From Microcystis aeruginosa FD4 (GTDB taxonomy: Bacteria > Cyanobacteriota > Cyanobacteriia > Cyanobacteriales > Microcystaceae), in assembly GCF_009792235.1 (NCBI RefSeq), contig NZ_CP046973.1, positions 1,116,001-1,180,000 on the forward strand: a stretch of DNA of 64,000 bases. The letters are read 5' to 3'. Under the pieces are notes generated by a model. It saw nothing but the letters and a program-made list of their open reading frames with translations. It did no database searches and had not been told where the DNA came from. Below, piece after piece: positions 53,633 to 61,298 of this stretch (positions are counted from its first letter, which is position 1; each line of letters opens with the position of its first letter). Position numbers and translations under genes: made by a program.

Positions 53633-54232
53633 TTAGTAAAAAGCATCTGATGCAAATTCTAAGGCGTTAGAACTGCGTTCAAGATGAAAGAAAGGATCAA
53701 AATAGGTATATGGATTAAGTTTTGCGATTGCTATTCCACTGATAGATATTACTCCTGTACTTGAATTATAAGAAGCAGAACCTGATGAACCATAAACTGT
53801 TATTCTGTCTCCTTCAGAAGCATTAAAATCTCTGATAATATCTACTTGTCTGTTTTGAAAAACCTCTGTCACATCAAACATAAATCGATCAGCACCGATT
53901 CCACCTTCAAGGGTATCTATACCCGATGAGCCTAGCAATTTATCATTGCCAGTACCACCTAATAAGTAATCGTTTCCTGAACCTCCTTTGAGAAAATCAT
54001 TTCCACTCTCTCCTAACAAGCGATCATTATCAGCACCACCAGCTATTTTATCATTACCAGTTCCTCCATATAGGGTATCATTACCCGCATTGCCAAAAAG
54101 AGTGTCACTTCCACTATAGCCATAGAAAATTTCGCTGCTAGTCCACCCTGCTAGGAAATCATCATAATAATCCCGACCATAATAAGTTATAGGTGTGCTA
54201 TTGCTGCCACCACCAATGATAGTAAATGACAT
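53633..54232 (-). CDS. short RTX-repeat (hemolysin-type calcium-binding) protein 2
   Basis: A protein of 199 residues. About nine nonapeptide repeats of the GGxGxDxLx type lie at about 38-116 (GYSGSDTLFGNAGNDTLYGG ... GGSGNDYLLGGTGNDKLLG). They end in GGIGADRFMFDVTEVFQN, the usual boundary of an RTX block. The C-terminal region (DIIRDFNASEGDRITVYGSS ... SNALEFASDAFY) is the non-cleaved type I secretion end. The start MSFTIIGGGSNSTPITYYG has no signal peptide. The leader before the ATG resembles that of RTX gene 1 (TTTTTGGAT ... AAGGGGTAAA). Confidence 0.88.
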   Translation of the reverse strand: MSFTIIGGGSNSTPITYYGRDYYDDFLAGWTSSEIFYGYSGSDTLFGNAGNDTLYGGTGNDKIAGGADNDRLLGESGNDFLKGGSGNDYLLGGTGNDKLLGSSGIDTLEGGIGADRFMFDVTEVFQNRQVDIIRDFNASEGDRITVYGSSGSASYNSSTGVISISGIAIAKLNPYTYFDPFFHLERSSNALEFASDAFY

Positions 54233-54346
54233 AGATTTACCCCTTCTTTATCCAAAAAATATTTACAAACTGATGATAAAACTAATCTTAAAAATCTGTC
54301 AGTCTGATCAAGTCAGTATCGAAGTAAGGGAAAAAGTCTGCAAAAG

Positions 54347-54361
54347 GTCAGAAAAGTCAGA
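54347..54361 (-). promoter_or_regulatory. shared motif upstream of RTX gene 2
   Basis: On the minus strand TCTGACTTTTCTGAC, differing from the RTX gene 1 motif by one base, 115 bp before the ATG. Further TCTGAC-like half sites (CAGACTTTTTC, ACTGACTTGATC) lie between the motif and the gene. Confidence 0.6.
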
Positions 54362-54398
54362 ATCATAGGTTAGTTTTAATCATTTTCTAAAATCCGCA

Positions 54399-54460
54399 AA
54401 GTTTACTGAAATTCTCAAACAGGCATCATCAAATTTTTGCCAAACTTCATGATCACATTG
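54399..54460 (-). pseudogene. detached 3' fragment of an antitoxin-like gene
   Basis: It reads HEVWQKFDDACLRIS on the minus strand, the same as the C-terminal part of the 85-residue protein at 47678-47935 (VWQKFDDACVRIS). About 50 bases are shared. It shows that this neighbourhood was partially duplicated. Confidence 0.55.
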
Positions 54461-54667
54461 TTAATCCTCATTCAAATCAGCAATCAAATCCTCTACTGTT
54501 CCCCTTTTGGCTGTTCCAGTAGCGATCGCCTCTTTCAATTCCTTAAAATTAGCTAAAATTTCTTTTTCTTTAGCTTCCGCCCTATATTTACGCAAAATTT
54601 CTAATAATAAATCTTGTTCATCCCCTGATAAACCCTCAAAAGATTTGATCATTTCCTGTAAAGTCAT
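54461..54667 (-). CDS. small hypothetical protein (68 aa)
   Basis: Helical and charged, MTLQEMIKSFEGLSGDEQDL to EDLIADLNED. It resembles short antitoxin-like proteins found before Uma2 or PIN genes in Microcystis, but the family is not certain. The next gene upstream on this strand is Uma2, 70 bp away. Confidence 0.6.
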   Translation of the reverse strand: MTLQEMIKSFEGLSGDEQDLLLEILRKYRAEAKEKEILANFKELKEAIATGTAKRGTVEDLIADLNED

Positions 54668-54737
54668 CGTTTCACCTCTTAACTCTTGATAAAAACCTGT
54701 CTATTTTTATTAGAACAAAAAATTCATCTATCAACCT

Positions 54738-55307
54738 TTAATTATTTTCAAAGATTACCTTGTTATAAATATCTGAGACCGCTACCTCAATCCTCAAAGA
54801 TTTTAAACGGATAATACTGTTAGTTTCATAAGCAGTAAAAAGCCAGCGATCGCCTTCTTTTTGAAAATGTTCAATATAACATTTTTCTTGAGAAATCAAT
54901 AAATATTCCTGAACAGTTGCAATCGTTCGATAAGCGGCAAACTTTTCTTCTCTGTCGTAATTTGCCGTTGCAGCAGACAAAACCTCAGCGATTAAAACAG
55001 GATTAATTACAGTATCTTTGCGTCCTTCTTGATAAGTGAGAGGTTCAGACACTACCATAATATCAGGATAGGTAGCTATTTGGCGCTCAGGTATCCATAA
55101 ACGCTGATCGGTGACAAAAACGGCATAGGGGTGATTTTTTAGCGCAGTATATAAAGCCACTAATAAATTACTGATAATGCGGTTATGAGTCGGTGTCCCT
55201 CCTGTCATAGCAATAATTTTTCCATCAAGATATTCATGGCGAGTTTGGGATTGTATTTCCTGCTCAAAATATTGACTAAGAGTATATTTTTCAGTGAGAG
55301 CGGTCAT
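54738..55307 (-). CDS. Uma2 family protein (DUF820), complete
   Basis: A protein of 189 residues from MTALTEKYTLSQYFEQEIQ, then SQTRHEYLDGKIIAMTGGT (typical N-terminal E-x-x-DG), RLWIPERQIATYPDIMVVSE (Asp), and INPVLIAEVLSAATANYDRE (E-V-L-S catalytic block). It is downstream of psbA copy 2 on the same strand; the psbA terminator lies between them. Truncated homologues exist at 15047-15130 and 47999-48433. Confidence 0.92.
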   Translation of the reverse strand: MTALTEKYTLSQYFEQEIQSQTRHEYLDGKIIAMTGGTPTHNRIISNLLVALYTALKNHPYAVFVTDQRLWIPERQIATYPDIMVVSEPLTYQEGRKDTVINPVLIAEVLSAATANYDREEKFAAYRTIATVQEYLLISQEKCYIEHFQKEGDRWLFTAYETNSIIRLKSLRIEVAVSDIYNKVIFENN

Positions 55308-55382
55308 AATGAGGATTGTTTGAGAATAAGCATTTTGCAGCGTTTTTCATTTGTACCCCGTTCCCCAATTCTAACAACAAAA

Positions 55383-55412
55383 AAGCACCCCCTCGCGGGA
55401 GTGCCTTTTCGT
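55383..55412 (-). terminator. psbA copy 2 terminator
   Basis: GCACTCCCGCGAGGGGGTGC read on the minus strand, followed by TTTTTT. It is a rho-independent terminator just after psbA copy 2. Confidence 0.85.
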
Positions 55413-55424
55413 TCAGACTAGGAA

Positions 55425-56507
55425 TTAACCATTGATAGCAGGAGCAGTCAGCGCTACAGGAGCCTGTTCACCACTAGCTAAGTCTAAGGGGAAGTTATGT
55501 GCATTACGCTCGTGCATTACTTCCATACCGATACCAGCGCGGTTTAACACATCGGCCCAAGTACCAATTACACGACCTTGAGAATCGAGAATCGACTGGT
55601 TGAAGTTAAAACCATTGAGGTTAAACGCCATGGTGCTAACACCCATTGCCGTAAACCAGATACCGATTACCGGCCATGCACCTAAGAAGAAGTGCAGAGA
55701 ACGGCTATTGTTGAAAGAAGCGTATTGGAAGATTAAACGTCCGAAGTAACCGTGAGCGGCAACGATATTGTAGGTTTCTTCCTCTTGACCGAATTTGTAA
55801 CCGTAGTTTTGAGATTCGATTTCAGTGGTTTCACGCACTAAGGAAGAAGTTACTAGGGAACCGTGCATCGCGGAGAACAAGGAACCGCCGAACACACCAG
55901 CAACACCTAACATATGGAAGGGGTGCATGAGAATGTTATGTTCTGCTTGGAACACGAACATAAAGTTAAAGGTTCCAGAGATTCCTAAAGGCATACCATC
56001 AGAGAAGGAACCTTGTCCGATGGGATAGATTAAGAATACAGCAGTAGCGGCGGATACAGGTGCGGAGTAAGCTACACAAATCCAAGGACGCATTCCTAAA
56101 CGGAAAGACAGTTCCCACTGACGACCGAGGTAGCAGAAGACACCTAGTAAGAAGTGGAAAATGACTAACTGGTAGGGACCACCGTTGTATAACCACTCAT
56201 CTAAGGAAGCTGCTTCCCAGATGGGGTAGAAGTGGAGTCCAATCGCGTTGGAAGAGGGAACAACAGCACCAGAGATGATGTTGTTTCCGTAGAGTAGGGA
56301 ACCAGCTACAGGCTCGCGAATACCGTCGATATCTACGGGAGGAGCGGCGATAAAGGCGATGATGAAGCAGGTGGTGGCGGTGAGCAGGGTGGGGATCATG
56401 ATCACACCGAACCAACCGATGTATAAGCGGTTGTTGGTGCTGGTGATCCACTGACAGAACTGCTCCCACAGGGAAGCGCTTTCGCGCTGTTGTAAGGTGG
56501 TGGTCAT
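55425..56507 (-). CDS. psbA: photosystem II D1 protein, copy 2
   Basis: A 360-residue D1 protein. The sequence is the same as copy 1 through Ala344, with Gln130 and all Mn-cluster, TyrZ, QB and chlorophyll ligands. Only the C-terminal tail differs: SGEQAPVALTAPAING instead of SGQQAPVALIAPAING. Because CtpA removes the tail after Ala344, the mature D1 from both genes should be identical. The promoter boxes upstream match those of copy 1. It is on the opposite strand, 41 kb from copy 1. Confidence 0.98.
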   Translation of the reverse strand: MTTTLQQRESASLWEQFCQWITSTNNRLYIGWFGVIMIPTLLTATTCFIIAFIAAPPVDIDGIREPVAGSLLYGNNIISGAVVPSSNAIGLHFYPIWEAASLDEWLYNGGPYQLVIFHFLLGVFCYLGRQWELSFRLGMRPWICVAYSAPVSAATAVFLIYPIGQGSFSDGMPLGISGTFNFMFVFQAEHNILMHPFHMLGVAGVFGGSLFSAMHGSLVTSSLVRETTEIESQNYGYKFGQEEETYNIVAAHGYFGRLIFQYASFNNSRSLHFFLGAWPVIGIWFTAMGVSTMAFNLNGFNFNQSILDSQGRVIGTWADVLNRAGIGMEVMHERNAHNFPLDLASGEQAPVALTAPAING

Positions 56508-56564
56508 TGGTTTATGATTCCTATTAAGTTATCGAGGTACGATTGATTGATTGATGATGTCTCT

Positions 56565-56593
56565 ATCTTAAGGACTTTGTAACGGTTTGTAAA
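56565..56593 (-). promoter_or_regulatory. psbA promoter, copy 2
   Basis: On the minus strand TTTACA, 17 bp, TAAGAT, the same as copy 1. The spacer differs slightly (AAAGTCC against AAATCTC). The leader to the ATG is about 55 bp and has an extra GATT repeat unit. Confidence 0.7.
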
Positions 56594-56688
56594 GGGGTTT
56601 GACGATATTATTACTTATGTCATTGATAAGCTGGGGTTATACTACAGCGCTTCTCATCGAAAATTTGGATCTGAAACCCCGTCCTTGT
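56594..56688. other. end of the duplicated psbA upstream region
   Basis: Homology with the upstream region of copy 1 ends at about 56640. The following 50 bases have no recognised feature. Confidence 0.4.
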
Positions 56689-56864
56689 TAAGTAGTCGTG
56701 CAAAATTAATTTCCTAGTCGAGACTCCGAGACTCCGAGACTCCGAGACTCACAAGACAGCTATTAGGGATCGGATTTGAGTTTTCAGTTCACTGTTTACG
56801 GATCACAGCAGAAGTCTGACGGAGTAGTGGCTTAGATGTGTAATTAATTGTGCTTAGATACTTA
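56689..56864. repeat. dispersed repeat, copy 2 (inverted to 18881-19046)
   Basis: Reverse complement of the repeat at 18881-19046, with about four GAGTCTCG octamers instead of three. It sits about 100 bp upstream of the psbA copy 2 promoter. Confidence 0.85.
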
Positions 56865-56974
56865 CTGTCACCCCGTGAGATTGCCATGATACGTCTGATG
56901 CTTCGCCGTTTAACCGATAACCAGCGGCGGAGACTGAAGAAGGCTCCGATCCCTCAATTCAATCTTGACAGACC

Positions 56975-57110
56975 ACTAGGTTGATCTAATGTTGACGCTC
57001 CCCGCTCTAAAGAGACGGGGATTCTTCGTTCATTGAGTCTCCGTTAGCCAGCAGGATTTCTCCAACCAACCAAGAGGGAATCTCTCCCGAAGCGTTTCAA
57101 GTTTGCGTGC
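56975..57110 (-). ncRNA. possible IS605-type right end / omega RNA region
   Basis: Just downstream of the tnpB remnant the sequence holds a hairpin (CCCCGCTC ... GACGGGG) and conserved AAGAGGGAATC and CCCGAAGCGTTTCAAG. This resembles the right end of IS200/IS605-type elements from which the tnpB guide RNA is made. Structure and expression are not shown. Confidence 0.4.
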
Positions 57111-58449
57111 GCCCCACGCTACTTAATCCCTTTTGCAAGATGTTTAAAGCGGCGTTTCTATCTCGACAATCTGTGTACCCATAATCAGGACAAACATGGG
57201 TTCGAGTAGATAGCGACTTTTGGACTTTTTGCCCACAATTAGCACAATTTTGAGACGTATTATGAGGTGAGACAGCTATAGTTAACTTGCAGTATTTGTC
57301 CCCAAAATACTCTAGCCATTGCCTAAAAACAGACCATCCTGCATCGGTTATCGACTTCGCTAAATGACGATTCTTAACCATGCCTTTGATATTTAAGTTG
57401 ACCTGAGCGATTAAGTCGTTAGACTTAACTAGGGTTTGCAGCAAAAAGTACGGGCGAAGCATTCGGATAGAAAATCTCCGGTTTCACCGATAGGTTATTG
57501 CCCGAATGCTTCGCCCCTACAGGACGCGGGCCGATGAAGATGCAAGGTTTTGAACCACGATTCTCTCAAAATCTTGCACCTGTTTCGCTCGTAAAGCCCC
57601 AAAACCCTTACTTTGCATACATTTCACATTTATTCAGCCAGCCCTAACTAAACGGAGTGCCACACTCTTGACAAACTCTTCTCGTTGCCTACTTACTCTT
57701 AAATGTTTCCGAGCAGATCGCTTTCTAGCTTTGTGATAATTACGAGATTGTTTTTTACCCTTACGGTATTTCTTTGACTTTTTCCTGTTTAATCGGTTTA
57801 GTTGTTTTTCAGCTTTTCGATAGTAGTTCGGACAATCAATTTGATTACCTTCGCTATCTACTAAGAAAAACTTTAATCCCACATCAATCCCAGTGGCTTT
57901 CTGGGAAGGTGTTAAAGGTTTAACCGTGTCTCTGGGGTCTAATTTAATGCAGAACTGCACATAATAACCATCGGCACGATTAAGGATTCTTACCCGTTTA
58001 ATCTGGTCTGGTTGATAATAATTAATATCTCTAGAGCCAATCAGTTTAAGAGTGCCAATACCTTTTTTGTCTGTAAAGGTAATATGACGTTTATCTTTTG
58101 ATAGCTTCCATCCAGATACTTTATACTCAACGGAACGGGAATGTTTTTTAAACTTAGGGTAGCCTTTCTTTCCTTTAACTTGATTTTGGCAATTATCGTC
58201 AAACCGAGTAATTGCTCGCCAGGTTCTTTCTACAGCAGTCTGGCAAGCATGGGAGTTTAAATCATCAACAAATTTCAACTCTTTCCTTAATGCTGTGTTG
58301 TACCGAAATAACTCTGTTTTGCCAACACCCCGATTATCCATCCAATAACGCAGAAATTTATTCCGAACAAATTGAGTTGTCCGTATTGCTTCGTTAATGG
58401 CTTCTATCTGATTAGGTTTTGGCTTAACTTTGTATTCTAGTACAAACAT
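57097..58449 (-). pseudogene. TnpB (IS605-type RNA-guided nuclease), split by a MITE
   Basis: The N-terminal 271 residues (58449 down to 57651) run MFVLEYKVKPKPNQIEAIN to EEFVKSVALRLV and carry RuvC-I GIDVGLKFFLVDSEG with its Asp. The C-terminal part (57424 down to 57097) carries KSNDLIAQVNLNIKGMVKN, zinc finger CANCGQ ... CPDYG, and RuvC-III DCRDRNAALNIL. A MITE (57432-57644) separates them. The RuvC-II Glu-Asp (usually VED-LN) is replaced by VN-LN and one zinc-finger Cys is Tyr. It was therefore degenerate even before, or apart from, the MITE insertion. There is no tnpA. Confidence 0.88.
57432..57644. mobile_element. MITE, GGGTTGGCTGAATAAAT family, copy 3 (in tnpB)
   Basis: Ends GGGTTTGCAGCAAAAAG and, read inward from the right, GGGCTGGCTGAATAAATGTG. 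TAACTA flanks both sides (57426-57431, 57645-57650). It is 213 bp. The interior has a CGGGCGAAGCATTCGG palindrome pair and differs from copies 1 and 2. Its removal restores the tnpB frame. Confidence 0.88.
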
Positions 58450-58664
58450 TTTGACAATGCTTGACCGAGCATCGGTATTTTAACACAAAATTCTTTAAGT
58501 TGACAATACATATTTATTTAAAGCCGCCCGACCCTACAATAAAGTGCGGGGCTTGTACCCAAATTTTCGGTCAACAGGATCAATAACTACTGATTCTGAG
58601 CCGATAATGATACACTAGGCATGATTTAACTACAAACCTCGATCGCAAAAGGAAATAAACATCG

Positions 58665-59825
58665 ATGAAAGCCATGATTTTGGCGGCAGGCAAAGGAACT
58701 CGCGTGCGTCCGATTACCCATACGATTCCCAAACCCCTGATCCCGATTTTACAAAAGCCAGTGATGGAGTTTTTGTTGGAACTGTTACGACAGCATGGCT
58801 TTGATCAGATCATGGTGAATGTCAGTCATTTAGCCGAAGAAATTGAGAGTTATTTCCGCGATGGTCAGCGTTTTGGGGTGCATATCGGCTATTCTTTCGA
58901 GGGTAGAATCCAAGAGGGCGAGTTAATCGGTGATGCACTAGGATCTGCGGGCGGTTTACGACGAATTCAAGATTTTAATCCCTTTTTTGACGATACCTTT
59001 GTGGTTCTCTGTGGTGATGCCCTGATTGATCTCGATTTAACCGCAGCCGTTAAATGGCATCGGGAAAAGGGAGCGATCGCCACTATCGTCACCAAAACCG
59101 TCCCCAAAGAGGAAGTATCGAGTTATGGGGTGGTAGTTAGCGACGAGGAGGGAAGGATTCTCAGTTTCCAAGAAAAACCCGCCATCGATGAAGCTTTAAG
59201 TACCTGCATTAACACAGGGATATATATTTTTGAGCCAGAAATCATTGATTTTATTCCCCCTAATAGTAAATACGACATCGGTGGCGAATTATTCCCCCAA
59301 TTAGTCGCTAAAGGTGCGCCTTTCTACGCTTTAAACATGGATTTTGAATGGGTGGATATCGGTAAAGTCCCCGACTACTGGCAGGCAATTCGCGGGGTGT
59401 TATCCCGGGAAATTAAAAATGTTGCTATCCCCGGCATCGAAGTCAAACCGGGCATCTATACGGGCTTAAATGTGGGGGTAAACTGGGATCGAGTCGATAT
59501 CACCGGACCTGTGTATATTGGGGCAATGACGCGCATTGAAGACGGGGCGAAAATTGTCGGTCCGAGTATGATTGGCCCCAATTGTTGGATTTGTGGCGGC
59601 GCGACCGTGGATAATAGCGTTATTTTTGAATATTCTCGCCTTGGACCGGGGGCGCGTTTGGTGGATAAGTTGGTCTTTGGGCGCTATTGTGTTGATAAAA
59701 CCGGCGCGGCGATCGATGTGGAAGCGGCAGCCTTGGATTGGTTGATTACCGATACCCGCAAGGTTCCCCCAGAATTTGATCACCCTAAACATCAGGCAAT
59801 TCGTTCTTTATTTAATGGCAAGTAG
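58665..59825 (+). CDS. mannose-1-phosphate guanylyltransferase-like nucleotidyltransferase
   Basis: A 386-residue NDP-sugar pyrophosphorylase. It begins with the nucleotide-binding signature MKAMILAAGKGTRVRPITHT then PKPLIPILQKPVMEF. Later it has VVLCGDALIDLDLTAAVKWH (metal-binding Asp), GVVVSDEEGRILSFQEKP and NTGIYIFEPEIIDFIP. The C-terminus forms a left-handed beta-helix (hexapeptide repeats, GPVYIGAMTRIEDGAKIVGP). It makes a nucleotide sugar for polysaccharide or glycan synthesis; GDP-mannose is the usual annotation but the substrate is not proven here. It is preceded by AAAGGAAATAAAC. It is the first core gene after the accessory region. Confidence 0.92.
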   Translation: MKAMILAAGKGTRVRPITHTIPKPLIPILQKPVMEFLLELLRQHGFDQIMVNVSHLAEEIESYFRDGQRFGVHIGYSFEGRIQEGELIGDALGSAGGLRRIQDFNPFFDDTFVVLCGDALIDLDLTAAVKWHREKGAIATIVTKTVPKEEVSSYGVVVSDEEGRILSFQEKPAIDEALSTCINTGIYIFEPEIIDFIPPNSKYDIGGELFPQLVAKGAPFYALNMDFEWVDIGKVPDYWQAIRGVLSREIKNVAIPGIEVKPGIYTGLNVGVNWDRVDITGPVYIGAMTRIEDGAKIVGPSMIGPNCWICGGATVDNSVIFEYSRLGPGARLVDKLVFGRYCVDKTGAAIDVEAAALDWLITDTRKVPPEFDHPKHQAIRSLFNGK

Positions 59826-59872
59826 GCAACACCGCAACGGGGAAACCACTTGGCACGCATTGCGGGGAATTA

Positions 59873-60000
59873 TGAATTATGAATTATGAATTGGGAAGTA
59901 TTTTCAGTGAACAGTGAACAGTAAACAGTAAACAGTAAACAGTAATCAGTAATCAGTGAACTGAAAACTAACATCTGATAACTGATAACTGATAACTGAT
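59873..60000. repeat. short tandem repeats between core genes
   Basis: ATTATGA (x3 around 59870), CAGTGAA/CAGTAAA heptamers (about 8 units, 59907-59960) and CTGATAA octamers (about 4 units, 59975-60000). The same motif types occur at 1374-1430. This is microsatellite-like DNA upstream of the LpxB-like gene. Confidence 0.8.
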
Positions 60001-60047
60001 TCAAGGCTGACTCCCCAAAACGAAAACTTCCTACCTCACCATAGATC

Positions 60048-61286
60048 ATGTTTGATTCTCCTGTTGATCTGCTCATTCTCTCCAATGGTCCTGGAGAAAT
60101 ATCTACATGGGTGCGTCCAGTTGTCAAGAGATTGCGACAAAACTTAACAGAAGATCGATCGCTGTTGCGGATTTCGGTGATTCTTTCCCCTTGTACTCAT
60201 TCTATGGGGGCGGAAACGGCAGTAGTTAGGAAATATCCGGAGGTCGATCGAGTCCAGTCGCCAGAAAACTTCTTTAATTTTCTTTTCTGGGGAAAAACCG
60301 CCGATAATTGGGATTGGCACCCCAAGGGCATCGTTTTATTTTTAGGGGGCGATCAATTTTTTGCCCTCACCATCGGTAAACGGTTGGGTTATCGCACCGT
60401 TATCTATGCGGAATGGGAAGCGCGTTGGTATCGGGGGATCGATCGCTTTGCCGTGATGAATACAAGTGTATTGAATAATATTCCCCAACAATATCAGCAT
60501 AAATTTACTGTTATCGGCGATTTAATGGTAGATTTGCCCACTGCTATCACCCCTGATGACGCTACCTTAATTGCACTCCTCCCCGGTTCCAAACCCTCGA
60601 AATTAGCTCAGGGTGTACCCCTAACCCTAACCATTGCCGAAAAGATACACGCACACAATCCCCAGACTAAATTCTTAATTCCCGTTGCTCCTACGATAAA
60701 TTTAGCTTATTTGGCGAAATTTGCCGATCCTAGCTATAACCCGATGATTACTAAAACTGGTTGGAGTGCTGCCAAATTAAAAAACGGTGAAAAACCCTAT
60801 CTAGAAACAGCTAAGGGGGTAAAAGTTGACCTAATTACCGATTTTCCCGCTCATAACCAGCTTTCTCGTTGTCATTTAGCTTTAACGACGGTGGGTGCTA
60901 ATACTGCCGAATTAGGGGCGCTGGCAATCCCGATGATTATTTTACTACCGACTCAGCAACTAGACGCAATGCGGACTTGGGACGGTTTACCCGGTTTATT
61001 AGCCCAACTGCCGGGGGTGGGTTCTTTATTTGCTAAGATAATTAATCTCTATATGTTGCGGAAAAAGCGTTTATATGCTTGGCCAAATATTTGGGCCAGT
61101 GCCGAAATTGTTCCGGAATTATTGGGGGAATTACAACCAGAGGAAGTGGCAAATATGGCTATATCTTGGTTAGAAAATCCCGAACAATTAGAGGCTATCC
61201 GGCAAAAATTGCGGGCCGTGCGCGGGCAAGCGGGAGCAGTGGATAAGTTAGTATCTATTATTGCCGAACAACTGTCTAGTTTCTAA
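60048..61286 (+). CDS. LpxB-like (lipid-A-disaccharide synthase-related) glycosyltransferase
   Basis: A protein of 412 residues with a GT-B-like layout. The N-terminus reads VDLLILSNGPGEISTWVRPV, which resembles the LpxB/GT19 opening. Middle motifs include IVLFLGGDQFFALTIGKRLG, RWYRGIDRFAVMN and a nucleotide-sugar region ATLIALLPGSKPSKLAQGVP. Near the end are GANTAELGALAIPMIILLPT and WPNIWASAEIVPELLGE. Lipid A is not made through the usual pathway in these bacteria, so the acceptor is uncertain. The start ATG overlaps a short remnant shared with the 69-residue gene at 24119. It is convergent with dnaG, 12 bp apart. Confidence 0.85.
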   Translation: MFDSPVDLLILSNGPGEISTWVRPVVKRLRQNLTEDRSLLRISVILSPCTHSMGAETAVVRKYPEVDRVQSPENFFNFLFWGKTADNWDWHPKGIVLFLGGDQFFALTIGKRLGYRTVIYAEWEARWYRGIDRFAVMNTSVLNNIPQQYQHKFTVIGDLMVDLPTAITPDDATLIALLPGSKPSKLAQGVPLTLTIAEKIHAHNPQTKFLIPVAPTINLAYLAKFADPSYNPMITKTGWSAAKLKNGEKPYLETAKGVKVDLITDFPAHNQLSRCHLALTTVGANTAELGALAIPMIILLPTQQLDAMRTWDGLPGLLAQLPGVGSLFAKIINLYMLRKKRLYAWPNIWASAEIVPELLGELQPEEVANMAISWLENPEQLEAIRQKLRAVRGQAGAVDKLVSIIAEQLSSF

Positions 61287-61298
61287 TCAAATAGAGAA

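Noticed and set aside
57171..57250. TnpB zinc finger as a complete active nuclease domain
   Set aside because: One zinc ligand and the RuvC-II acid are missing and the gene is split by a MITE.
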